From the NCBI GenBank assembly GCA_037349105.1, contig JAYJMM010000041.1, forward strand, positions 1,736,001 through 1,800,000: 64,000 nt of DNA, in the 5' to 3' direction. Source of the DNA: Limnomonas spitsbergensis. Taxonomy: Eukaryota > Chlorophyta > Chlorophyceae > Chlamydomonadales. A program made the position numbers and the translations under genes. Of the stretch, positions 55,182 through 64,000 are shown in pieces; position 1 is the first letter of the stretch, and each line of letters starts with the position of its first letter. The notes under the pieces were generated by a model. The model had not been told where the DNA came from and did no database searches. It saw only the letters and a list, made by a program, of their open reading frames with translations.

Positions 55182-55897
55182 GGGCGCGTTCGCATTGAGC
55201 CATATCGCGTGGTAACCGACGACTTTTGTGTGAATATTTTCGGCCACACCACAACATGGGCTCGACGACGACTCAATTTGACCTAAATATCAACTCCATA
55301 TCGCCATATCCAAAAACTTGCTCCCGACCCAAGTTTTTGTCTCAATATTGCCAGCGTGTCATTCGTTACTGACACGCTGGCAATATTGTCGCACGAGCAT
55401 GATGCCCAATGCCGCAATGGCTACATTGCGTTTCATTCTTCTGCAGGGATGAGAGAGACATGCATGGAGGGAACAGGGATGTGGTGAGAAACTAGTGGGT
55501 TTGACATTCCATGCAGTCTAGGATAAGGGAGCAGCAGCCATGTATTGCATACGGAGATTAAGGACGAGGTAAATGCAAGTAGGGAGGTAGGAACTGTCGG
55601 CAAGGATGCCAGAGAGTCTGGTTTCAGGGACGAGTGGATTTCAAATTTGCGACGCTAACCGAGTGCCGCAGACCGGCCAGACTCTCACGTGCTGATTGAG
55701 GACGATAAACAGCGAAGAAAAGAGGACAAGCTGCGACAATGCGCGGCAATGACCTGGCAATCTTGCAAGTTCGCACTAAAATAACCACACCTCAATATGC
55801 GCTCTATATCAGCGCGACGAAGGCACATCCACACCACAATATCGCTCACACAAAATCGTCGTCATATTGATATTGAGGCTCCAATGCGAACGCGCCC
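55182..55897. mobile_element. Nested TIR element, about 716 bp
   Basis: Ends GGGCGCGTTCGCATTG and its complement, with weaker inverted similarity over about 65 bp (GACGACTTTTGTGTGA versus GACGATTTTGTGTGAG). The element is flanked by CGG on both sides (55,179-55,181 and 55,898-55,900). No coding capacity. It lies inside the 54.2-56.0 kb element, so it is the younger insertion. Confidence 0.75.
55341..55387. repeat. Perfect 19-bp stem hairpin
   Basis: CAATATTGCCAGCGTGTCA and its exact complement are separated by a loop of about 8-9 bases. It sits inside the nested element. Confidence 0.88.
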
Positions 55898-56031
55898 CGG
55901 ATACAAGTGGATATGCGTTTCAAGTTTTTTCAGCCAGCGTGGCTGAAGCTTCGCCCAACCAGATAAACCGCCACCGGAACGTGTTCCGTCGAGCGCCCTA
56001 GTGGAATTGGGCCCATAATAACGTGCTGTTA

Positions 56032-56301
56032 ATGAGGGGCGTTGTCTTCCCGGTGGTGGTGGTGGTGGTTACTGTCGCGTCGTCGTCGTTAGCGTGGTTT
56101 TTCACCTCAGAATCGCTTCATATTACAGCGTTAGAAGGAGAAAAATCCAAAACACAAGAGCTATTGCGTCGCAAAATGCAAAGTGTAGAAACGCGTATTT
56201 TGGAACGTGCAAGACATGCAAACTGGGGAGCAGCGACAGGCAGTGCCATCTTGTGGTCAGAAGCGCTTGAACTCTGCTGCGAACTCGGCTGTTGCCAGTG
56301 A
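56032..56301 (+). CDS. Possible small membrane-anchored protein
   Basis: The ATG at 56,032 lies only 18 bp after the TIR element's right end. The ORF starts with a strongly hydrophobic stretch (VVFPVVVVVVTVASSSLAWF, residues 3-22) and continues with a charged helix-like segment (KTQELLRRKMQSVETRILER). It ends at 56,301. It could be a genuine small single-pass protein or the first exon of a longer one. I do not recognise a family. Confidence 0.35.
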   Translation: MRGVVFPVVVVVVTVASSSLAWFFTSESLHITALEGEKSKTQELLRRKMQSVETRILERARHANWGAATGSAILWSEALELCCELGCCQ

Positions 56302-56470
56302 AGATGACAGCCAATCAGCGATTTGAATCTGGCAGTCATTGCTCTGCATGCGCATGTATCCTCTCTCTAATAGCAACGTCGCCATTAGAGGGCTCCCTTT
56401 CCGCAACGCAAATTGAGGAGGTGAAGCATATCCGGCACTTTCAACATCGCTGCGTCTAAAAACGTAGAGG

Positions 56471-57004
56471 GTGGTGCGATGTTGGGATCGACTGGCGCCA
56501 TCGACGAGCATGCGCTCCATCCCATCTGCCAGTATCGATCCCTGTTACAGCCTTGATACACGCGCCGTCCTTTGGCAGAGCCTCGGCCCAACTTCATGCG
56601 TTAGCCACGGTCACGGCTTGCACCAGAGCCCAGACCAGAGCCCAGACCAGAGCCCAGACCAGAGCAATACGCCTGTCTCTGTATCTTTTCTTCCAACATC
56701 GGCTTCTCCAGTAAATAGAAACGTGCCGAACGCGACCCAAGGAGTCGAAGAGCCTCGGACACTGCCAAGTGCCAACGTCGCTGCACCCGTAGAGGAGCGC
56801 ACCCTTCCCTCGACAGACAGCGACGGGCAGGCGCCCCAGCCCCTCCGTCAGCATCGATCCTTGCCACAGCCTCGACCCCTGCCTTTGCCACAACCTCGGC
56901 CCATGCATGCACATGCCAGAGCCTCAGCCAGAGACAGCACCCGATCTTGGCGTGTTTATTCAGCTATGCCACGGGATATGGCGTGGGCTAAGGCAACTGC
57001 TTAA
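56471..57004 (+). CDS. Uncharacterised Pro/Ser/Gln-rich ORF, 177 aa
   Basis: An open frame with a QSPD tetrapeptide repeated three to four times (12-bp DNA repeat at 56,626-56,665) and a proline/glutamine-rich end. No domain seen. It may be chance open sequence in a repeat-prone region. Confidence 0.2.
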   Translation: MVRCWDRLAPSTSMRSIPSASIDPCYSLDTRAVLWQSLGPTSCVSHGHGLHQSPDQSPDQSPDQSNTPVSVSFLPTSASPVNRNVPNATQGVEEPRTLPSANVAAPVEERTLPSTDSDGQAPQPLRQHRSLPQPRPLPLPQPRPMHAHARASARDSTRSWRVYSAMPRDMAWAKATA

Positions 57005-57159
57005 ATGTGCATGATGACTGGGCATACTTGATATGACACATGCTCACATACACAGGATTGGGCACGGGCTTATCAATGTGTCCCAAGGCTCCCCATGCAT
57101 GTTAGACATGGCGTTCTCATGCTTAGGCATGGCCATGGTTTAGGGTTTAGGGTCAGGCG

Positions 57160-57400
57160 CTGCCATGGTGCTGCCATGGGATTCAATGTTGCCACGGGAT
57201 ATAGTGCTGCCACGGGATCCAGTGCTACCACAGGATTTAGTGTTGCCACGGGATTCAAGGATACCACGGGATTTTCACTGTTGCCACAAGATTCAGTGTT
57301 GCCATGGGATTCTGAGCTGCCACGGGATTTTCAGTGCTACCTCGGGATTCAGTGATGCCACAGGATTTGCAATGCTACCACGGGCTTCAGTACCAAGAAT
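57160..57400. repeat. Minisatellite, TGCCACGGGATTCAGTG type
   Basis: About ten degenerate 22-27 bp units with the core CCACGGGAT. Confidence 0.88.
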
Positions 57401-57529
57401 TAAGCGTGCTCATCCAATACCAGCCCCACGCGGCCGAGCGTTCAGCAATGCCCAGCGGGTATGCACCATTCTGGACATGCTCTTTGAGGGGGCGAAGCCC
57501 CTCGGGCAACTGTACTAGTATCCGTTGAA

Positions 57530-57885
57530 AACCCTATTTTTCGTAGCCAATGCGTGCTTACCAGTTTCGCTTATTTTCGGTAGACTTTAGTTCGTCAGTC
57601 TTTCGCAAAGTGTCAACGTTGTTGTTCGGTAGCGACGTTTTTCAATAGCCTTTCGGTAGCCTATCGTGCGTATGTCGCTGACTTGGTTAAGACAATGATC
57701 TGGTTGGCTTAAGTTAGTTCGGTAGCGAATTGTTTTTAGGCAGTCTTTCGTGAGTCTAGTGAGTCTTTCGTGAGTCTTTTACATGTTTTTCTAGTTTTTC
57801 GTTGTCGCTACCGATTCTTTCGGTAGCCTTACGAGTTTTAGCGTTAGCGATGTTGTTCCAATTTTCCTAAGTGTCCGATTTTTAA
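57530..57885. other. Non-coding, TTCGGTAGC-rich stretch
   Basis: Recurrent short words such as TTTCGGTAGCCT, GGTAGCGA and TTCGTGAGTCT. No gene seen. Confidence 0.5.
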
Positions 57886-57914
57886 TATCCAAAGGCTACA
57901 ATTTTCCGCATGTC

Positions 57915-58150
57915 ATTAGGGGGAAGTGGAAAGCCCTAGGGTGAAGTGGAAATAGTGGAAAGCCATGAAGTAACGTGGAAAGCCCTGGGGTGAAGTGGAA
58001 AGCCATGAGGTACATGAGGTGATGAAGTGGAAAGCCCAGGGAGGAAGTGGAAAGCCTTGGGGTAAAGTGGAAAGCCCTAGGGTGAAGTGGAAAGCCCCGG
58101 GGTGAAGTGGGAAGCCCTGGGGTGATGTGGAAAGCCTTGGGATAAAGTGT
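57915..58150. repeat. Minisatellite, GAAGTGGAAAGCCCTGGGGT type
   Basis: About ten copies of a roughly 20-bp unit with small length changes. Confidence 0.92.
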
Positions 58151-58666
58151 CACAAGCTTAGTCTCACATCACAAAATAAATCAAGCCACTCGGCACACAG
58201 AGAAGTGGAAGCTCCTATTCTACCGGTTTACCCTTCACACGGGACTTGTGACAAAGGAACCCACATATATATGTTGTGCAATTTTTAATTCAGTTAACAC
58301 CATATGCACTTCAAATGCCAGCTTAATCTCGGCTTGCCGAGGTCGATAAAACTATCGAAGCACAAAAACATCGTGGCAGTACGGTACCTCTGCGGGCTGA
58401 GACCAATGTGCATGCACAAGGACATTCTTCTAAAGCTCATGTACCAAGCACCCTTAAACTTCTTTTAACGCGTGGCCACAGGCTGGTTTGCTGCCAGCTA
58501 GGCCAGCATACCATGTTTAAGAAAAGCGCATCATGCGTGTATTGTTGTGGGTGTGGCAACTGTTTGTCCTTTTTCTACACTATCTTACCATCTATGCCAG
58601 CATTTGTCTGCCCCCCCCTCCCCCTTCAAAATAGGCAACGTTGCATGCAACTATGTCCCTCCCTAG

Positions 58667-59000
58667 CCCCCTCTAAACCCTAAACCTTTAACACAAAAAA
58701 CTAACCCAAACCCTAAACCCAAACCTTAATCCCAAACCCAAACACAAACCCAAACCCAAACCCAAACATAAAACCCCAAACCCAAACCCATATCCTAAAC
58801 CTTTAACCCAAACCCTAAACCCAAACCATCTTAACCCTCTAAACCATCTAAACCCTAAACCTTTAACCCAAACCCTAACACAAACCCTAAACCCAAAACC
58901 CGAAACCCAAACTTAAACCCAAACCCAAACCCAAACCCTAAACCTTAAACCCAAACCCTCAACCCAAATTCTGAACCCTAAACCCTAAACCCTAACGTCT
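58667..59000. repeat. Degenerate telomere-like array (CCCTAAA/CCCAAA)
   Basis: About 330 bp of ACCCTAAACCCAAACC-type repeats, with CCCTAAA units mixed with CCCAAAC and CCTTTAAC variants. It resembles the plant-type telomere unit TTTAGGG on the opposite strand. The position is interstitial. Confidence 0.85.
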
Positions 59001-59039
59001 CCGCCCCATAATTTTTCTTCCAGCCAACTTGCGCTCCCT

Positions 59040-59625
59040 CAACTCATATTGACCACATTCCATTCCACGTTGATATGCGCCTGAAACTAACTGCGATACT
59101 CTTTTCCTTCCATGTGTCGGTGCACCTACTGGCTACTATGCTCGCCTAGATGTGCAAGTAAGGAGTTGCAAGTAAGGAGGTGCAAGTAAGGAAGTGCATT
59201 TGAATTCCTTTTGAATCCCTTTTTATTTCCTACATGAGGTGCTAGATGTGCACATAGGTTCGCTTGCGCGTGCGAGCAAGGCATTTGAAACTCGGTTCCA
59301 TTGAAGGCCATGTAATGAGACGCATCTCCGAGTTGCCGAGCTCGAATGATGTCGACATGTCATGTCGGTCGGAACTCGGATGTCGCGGCAGCAACACCCT
59401 TATCCTGGTCCCGGTAATAATGGGAGTGCTTAGATGGTTCCGGCTGGCGCATGTATGCCTGCATGCATGCCACACATAATGCACATCCAAAGCTTCGAGA
59501 AGAGGCGGGATGGGGCGGGTGGTAAATGTCAGATTCTGGATTTCTGGGAAATGCGTGGTAATTACCATTCGCCCCCACATATCCGCCCGGGATATATATC
59601 CGCCCGTCATACTGGATCTCAGCCG
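59040..59625 (+). repeat. Inverted segmental duplicate, block B (right copy)
   Basis: It is the partner of 20-590 in reverse complement. A 20-bp GCAAGTAAGGAG-like triplication at 59,153-59,195 is private to this copy. The block ends 30 bp before a TATA box. Confidence 0.8.
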
Positions 59626-59655
59626 GCCGAGTGGTTGTTTTAGTTGAGCAATCTC

Positions 59656-59662
59656 TATAAAA
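59656..59662 (+). promoter_or_regulatory. TATA box
   Basis: TATAAAA lies 42 bp upstream of an ATG that is followed by an excellent splice donor. This implies a transcription start at about 59,688. Confidence 0.6.
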
Positions 59663-59703
59663 TGGACATTCGCTCGGCCCCATTCTCAATTTACACATCG
59701 TCA

Positions 59704-59734
59704 ATGCCTTCTATCCAGATCATCGCGCAAACCA
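59704..59734 (+). CDS. Putative short first exon of an unidentified gene
   Basis: An ATG and ten codons (MPSIQIIAQT) end in a consensus donor, A|GTAAGT at 59,735. With the TATA box just upstream this looks like a real gene start. I could not find a phase-1 acceptor downstream that leads into a recognisable protein. An open frame at 59,846-60,526 is the main candidate for its continuation (it includes a CPLCGHTC...HPHAYKC cysteine/histidine cluster), but competing frames overlap it. Confidence 0.4.
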
Positions 59735-59845
59735 GTAAGTTGACACCCGGTGAGCCGCACGCTGCATGACGCATCCACAGCTACAGCTGAACAGCTCACT
59801 CATGTCGCCACGCCTAATTCTGTCGTGTTGATTGGCTGCATCTGA

Positions 59846-60526
59846 TTGGCACTCACTCTGCAGCAGCCCGCCCCCCCATCCCCCCTCCTCCGGCCTGCCC
59901 TCATGAATCACCCCCGCCATTTTAATCCTCGTTCATCCTCTCGTCTGGTTTATCGAAACCTCTGTGTTCATCCAATGTCCGACAATAATGCTGCTCGGCA
60001 TACTCGGCAGTTGCACCCAGGCTGTGGGCAACCGATCGGCATTTTTGCCACTTCAGGCTATTCAGGCACCAGCAGGCGTGGCGATGATGGCCGCAAAGCA
60101 ATTTCGCAAGCCGCGACTGCAGGCAGTGGGCTGTTCCCTTGCCCGGCAGCCGACAGGCACTGCCAACTGCCCAATAATCTCTCGTCCCCACCCCTTCTGC
60201 AGAGAGCCAGGGCGAGCGACGCGACAGGCGGGCAATGCCCCCTGTGTGGGCATACCTGCGCCCCTGTCCACCCCCATGCTTACAAATGTGTCCCACACAG
60301 CTATTTAATGCAGGGTTGGGATTTCCCTCGCCTGCCTCGAAGACTGTCCAAGCAAGCAAGAGGATGTCTGCGAGGTTCCCGCCATTTACCCATTCGCCTC
60401 CCAATTCGACTCCTGTTCACAAGTGCTTTCTGTATCCTGATGCTGCTCCATTCGCTCTGTACCCTCCAGGTGCTTAACGTCGACGAACGGCAGAATCCTC
60501 CTTCCGCTACTTCGACTGTCCGATAG
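59846..60526 (+). CDS. Unidentified open reading frame, 226 aa
   Basis: An open frame of mixed composition with one possible zinc-binding cluster (CPLCGHTCAPVHPHAYKC, about residues 131-148). Overlapping open frames in the other two phases make the coding frame uncertain. No family recognised. Confidence 0.25.
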   Translation: MALTLQQPAPPSPLLRPALMNHPRHFNPRSSSRLVYRNLCVHPMSDNNAARHTRQLHPGCGQPIGIFATSGYSGTSRRGDDGRKAISQAATAGSGLFPCPAADRHCQLPNNLSSPPLLQRARASDATGGQCPLCGHTCAPVHPHAYKCVPHSYLMQGWDFPRLPRRLSKQARGCLRGSRHLPIRLPIRLLFTSAFCILMLLHSLCTLQVLNVDERQNPPSATSTVR

Positions 60527-61157
60527 CAACGTTCCGAGACCGCGTGTCTGGAGATCATCTGACCTTTCTGTCCAGCAGCAAGAGAAGCTCATCACGCTAG
60601 CCTTAAAGGTGGGTCCATGGCTGAAGCCAGGCTGAGGCCATGCAGTTATCCCTACTAGTCCTTCCCATGCAATTCAGAAAATAAATGCACTCAACAAAAG
60701 GCCCATGCATGCCACTGTAGAACTAGTAGAACAGACCCACATCAGAATGTTTCCCCATGCCATTCAGCTGGCTCCCCATGCCATTCAGCTGGCCGTCATG
60801 CAAGCCGCCTAGGCTTTCAATATTAACTTGTGTGCATGGTGTTTTGGTGCGCACCAAAATTACCCATCTTTGGCAAGCTGCCATGACTGGGCGGTTGGGA
60901 ACCAAACCTTGACTGAAGACAGCTGATGTCCCAAGCAGCAGAACTTGCGCACCTTGCTAGCCGCAGGCTGTGATGTACTTGTTGTGTAGCTGCATCAAGC
61001 TAAATGAAGTAAAAACAGGAATACCGGTACATTAACTTCAAATCGCCTCTCTCTCTTTTGTTGCCGTCACAGACAAAGCCTGTGCCCATACTAATCGATT
61101 GCCTGCTGTTTGCTGCACGATTGCAGGTGCTTTCCACAGCAACTGACGGCTTAACAA
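60527..61157. other. Intergenic, promoter side of the kinase gene
   Basis: No gene seen. A possible 5' UTR acceptor (GCACGATTGCAG) lies at about 61,115-61,126. Confidence 0.45.
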
Positions 61158-63941
61158 ATGTCATCTATACTGAAGCCGGAGGAGCAGGCCAAGGTGCTGG
61201 CAGCGCTGGCCAGCCTTCTTCAGTGGGAGATGCAAACCAAGCAGCAGGCGACGATGTCCTCTCTGATGGAGAGGGACGCACAGGCCAGGCAGCAGCAGGC
61301 AGCACTTGCAGCAGAGGCTGAGAACCAGGCGGCTCTGGCGGCGCAGGCCAAGAATCAGGCAAGGCTGGCGGCTGTGAAGGAGAGGAGCGACAAGGCCCTG
61401 CGGCAGGCAACGCTGGAGAAGCAAGCCAAGAAGCAGGCGGCGCTGGCGGCCCTGTTGGCACAGGCCAAGAAGGATGCTGCGCTGGCGGAGCTGGCATTAC
61501 GGGCCAAGAAGCAGCTGGCAGTGGCGACCAAGGTGGGGCAGGCCAAGCAGCAGAAGGAAGAGGCCTTGCAAGCCAAGATCCAGGCAGCATTGGCGGCGCA
61601 AGTCGAGGCGCAGGCTGTGCTGGTCGCAAAAGCCAAGGAGCAGGAGGCCCTTGCTGCAAAAGGCACGAAGCAGGCGGAAGAGGCCTTTCAAACCAAGATC
61701 CATGCAGCATTGGCGACACATGATGCGCAAGTCAAGGCACAGGCTGTGCTGGTCGCAGAAGCCAAGGAGCAGGAGGCCCTTGCTTCAAAAGACAGGAAGC
61801 AGGCGGAAGAGGCCTTTGAAACCAAGATCCAGGCAGCATTGGCGGCACAAGATGCGCAAGTCGCGGTGCAGGCTGCGCTGGTCGCAGAAGTCAGGGAGAA
61901 GGAGGCCCTTCCTGCAAAAGACAGGAGGCAGTCGGCACAGGCCTTTGAAGCCAAGATCCAGGCAGCATTGGCGGCACAAGATGCGCAAGTCGAGACGCAG
62001 GCTGCGCTGGTCGCAGAAGTCAGGGAGAAGGAGGCCCTTCCTGCAAAAGACAGGAGGCAGTCGGCACAGGCCTTTGAAGCCAAGATCCAGGCAGCATTGG
62101 CGGCACAAGATGCGCAAGTCGAGACGCAGGCTGCGCTGGTCGCAGAAGTCAGGGAGAAGGAGGCCCTTGCTGCAAAAGACAGGAGGCAGAAGGAAGAGGC
62201 CTGTCAAGCCAAGATCCAGGCAGCGTTGGCGGCACATGATGCGGAAGTCAAGGCGCAGGCTGATCTGGTAGCAGAAGCCAAGGAGCAGGAGGCCCTTGCT
62301 GCAAAAGACAGGAGGCAGGCAGCACAGGTGGCAAAAGAAAAGCGACGAGCGGCTCGGTCGCGCGTGGGCGCGGTCTCGACCAGTATCTTGTTTCGTGAAC
62401 CTTTACACGAGATCGGGCGTGGCGGTTGCGCCATAATCTACCGCGTCTTCTACCGGGGGCGCTTCGTCGCATTCAAGCGCGCTCTGGTACGTAATGAACC
62501 CTGAACCCTGAAAGCTAAACACTCATCACTGAACGTTGATCACTGAACAGTGAACAGTGAACCCGTAACCCTGCACCCTGAACGAAAACCAGGGACAATG
62601 CTCAATAAACACTTGTCCCCGACCCCCTGTCTCTATACCCTTATGGCCTTGTCCCTGAACCCCTGCCCCCTGTTCCTTTACCGTTGTCCCTGAACCCTTG
62701 TCCCTGAACCCCTGCCCCCTGTTCCTTTACCGTTGTCCCTGAACCCTTGTCTCTGAAACCCTGCCCCCCTGTTTCTTTACCTTTGTCCCTGACTCCCTGC
62801 CCCCCTGTTACTCAACCCTTGTCCCTGTCCCCTTGTCTCTGAACCCCTGCCCCCCTGTTTCTTAACTGTTGTCCCTGAACCCTTGTCCTGAACCCGAATC
62901 CCTCAATCCTTGCACCTTCGCACCTGCATCCTGTACCCTCGCCCTCACACCTGCACCCACGCACCTGTACCCTTGCCCCTGGACCCTCGCCCCTGGACCC
63001 TCGCCCCTGGACCCTCGTCCCTGGACCCTCGCCCCTGGACCCTTGCCCCTGGACCATCGTCCCTGGAGCATCGCCCCAGGACCCTGGCTGTTGGACCTTC
63101 ACCCCTGGACCCTCGCCCCTGAATACTCGCCCCTGAATACTCGCCACTAAACCCTTTTTACTTGACTGTAAGCCCCGAACCGCAATCCCTGTACTCTTTT
63201 CCCTGAACCCTCACCATTGAGCCCTTGTCCCTGAACCCTCACCCTTGGACCCTCATCCCTGCACCCTCACCCCTGAACCCTCACCCCTGCACCTCACCCC
63301 TCACCCCTCACCCCTGAAACCTCACCCCTGAAACCTCACCCCTGAAACCTCAGCCCTGAACCCTCACCCCTGAACCCTCACCCCTAAGCCCTTATCCCTG
63401 AACCCTCACCCCTGAACCCTCACCCCTAAACCCTCACCCTAAGCCCTCACCCCTGATCCCTCACCCCTGAACCCTCACCCCTGAACCCTCACCCTTGAAC
63501 CCTCACCCCTAAACCCTCACTCCTAAGCCTTGACCCCTTAACCCTTATCCTTGAACCCTCACCCCTAAACCCTGACCCTTAAGCCCTCACCCACCTGCCT
63601 GTCCTATTAGCCGGGCCAGGAGCAACTGCTTGAGCAGGAGATCGAGACCCTGAAGCTGGTGCGCGGCCCTGGTGTCATCAACGTGGTGGCGGTGGTGCGG
63701 GACTCTGAAGTCAAGGGCATGCCCATCGGTGGATATCTGATGGAGCTGATGGACGGCTCAGTCCAGGATTTGATCATGGCCGCCACGTAAGTGCAGGAAC
63801 AGAGAGGATCGAGGTCTGTGGATCTTATGAACTCGATGATGAAAGATGGATTCAGGCTCCTGCTTTCCCATATTTATTTTGTGGTTGGGGCGCTGATCTG
63901 TCCATATCAGGACCGACCTGAAAATCAGCAAGGCCTCCAAG
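61158..63941 (+). CDS. Protein kinase with N-terminal repeated coiled coil (3' end beyond window)
   Basis: Exons read: 61158-62486 (443 codons), 63611-63786, and perhaps 63911-63941; phases agree. Residues 1-405 are Ala/Lys/Glu/Gln-rich coiled coil, including six tandem units of about 43 residues (129 bp; about 61,550-62,320) with the core KIQAALAAQDAQV and EALAAKDRRQ. The kinase domain starts near residue 410: glycine loop EIGRGGCAIIYRVFYRGR (418-435), ATP-binding Lys440 in VAFK, a likely helix-C Glu453 in EQEIETLKLV, and the hinge YLMELMDGSVQDLI. The loop pattern resembles tyrosine-kinase-like/Raf-type families of algae. It should phosphorylate Ser/Thr; the substrate is unknown. The catalytic loop lies outside the window. 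The third exon has a weak donor (GTTGAC). Confidence 0.82.
61550..62320 (+). repeat. Coding 129-bp tandem repeat, six units
   Basis: Units 3 to 5 are nearly identical at DNA level (for example GGCAGTCGGCACAGGCCTTT recurs 129 bp apart at about 61,927 and 62,056), so the latest expansion is recent. Reading frame is kept throughout. Confidence 0.93.
62500..63600. repeat. Intron 1 minisatellite, CCCTGAACCCTCAC type
   Basis: Almost the whole 1.1-kb first intron of the kinase gene is 12-18 bp units of CCCCTGAACCCTCAC or TTGTCCCTGAACCC type. Related blocks change register along the intron. It does not contain copies of the flanking exons. Confidence 0.93.
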
Positions 63942-64000
63942 GTTGACTGACAGAGTGACAGTGTATATACACGGTACTAGCTTTAGATGGCACTTAGTGC

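Larger units (their letters stand above)
54200..56014. mobile_element. TIR DNA transposon, non-autonomous, 1.8 kb
   Basis: Perfect 14-bp terminal inverted repeats GGGCCCAATTCCAC bound the element, flanked by ATA on both sides (54,197-54,199 and 56,015-56,017) as a 3-bp target duplication. Internal near-copies of the end (CTAGTGGAATTG at about 54,918) and GAACAC/GTGTTC words near both ends look like subterminal repeats. I see no transposase. A 3-bp duplication fits PIF/Harbinger or CACTA types; the end sequence is closer to Harbinger. It carries a minisatellite, a lysine-rich minus-strand ORF and a second nested element. It is absent from the left-hand duplicate region. Confidence 0.8.

Noticed and set aside
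61474..62271. 265-residue Arg-rich open frame overlapping the kinase gene
   Set aside because: It is a shadow frame of the coiled-coil repeat; the kinase frame has the domain and splice support.
62500..63600. Telomeric repeat in the kinase intron
   Set aside because: The unit CCCTGAACCCTCAC does not match a telomere unit and changes register; it is an intronic minisatellite.

Overview
This is nuclear DNA from a eukaryote, most likely a chlorophyte green alga. The genes have many short exons, GT-AG introns and spliced start codons. The proteins have plant or algal relatives: a eukaryotic CDP-diacylglycerol synthase, an HR-like lesion-inducing (DoxX-type) membrane protein and a multi-finger ZC2HC1-type protein. 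Introns and spacers are full of minisatellites, LINE fragments and TIR elements. There are no operons, Shine-Dalgarno sites, rRNA, tRNA or CRISPR. The species cannot be named from sequence alone.

Layout. 1-2,255: inverted copies of two blocks that recur at 52.27-53.83 kb and 59.04-59.63 kb; one carries a broken copy of the 48.6-53.1 kb gene. 3.47-4.88 kb: disrupted F-box/ankyrin gene (+). 5.69-8.05 kb: dead LINE. 8.18-12.17 kb: HR-lesion/DoxX-like gene (+, 7 exons, 166 aa). 13.70-31.82 kb: nine-finger C2HC protein (-, 18 exons, 943 aa). 32.77-42.56 kb: CDP-DAG synthase (+, 12 exons, 478 aa), divergent from the zinc-finger gene. 43.4-48.0 kb: three LINE copies in and beside a decayed LRR gene. 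48.6-53.1 kb: low-complexity Gln/Ala-rich gene (+, 5 exons, 798 aa). 54.20-56.01 kb: TIR element with a second TIR element nested in it. 56-59 kb: small ORFs, minisatellites and a telomere-like array. 59.66 kb: a TATA box and short first exon. 61.16 kb to the edge: protein kinase with a repeated coiled coil (+, incomplete). I built the exon models by reading splice sites and phases by eye; in the three conserved genes every junction phase closes and protein similarity runs across the joins.

The most unusual signal is structural. In all three conserved genes, on both strands, introns hold tandem degenerate copies of the adjoining splice junction: the 3' splice site with the first 20-60 nt of the next exon, or the last part of an exon with its 5' splice site. 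The copy joined to the rest of the exon is the coding one; the others are decoys grading into intron sequence. I count more than 35 such copies next to at least 20 exon ends. This suggests introns here grow by repeated tandem duplication across exon borders. The second theme is the large inverted duplication linking the two ends of the window.
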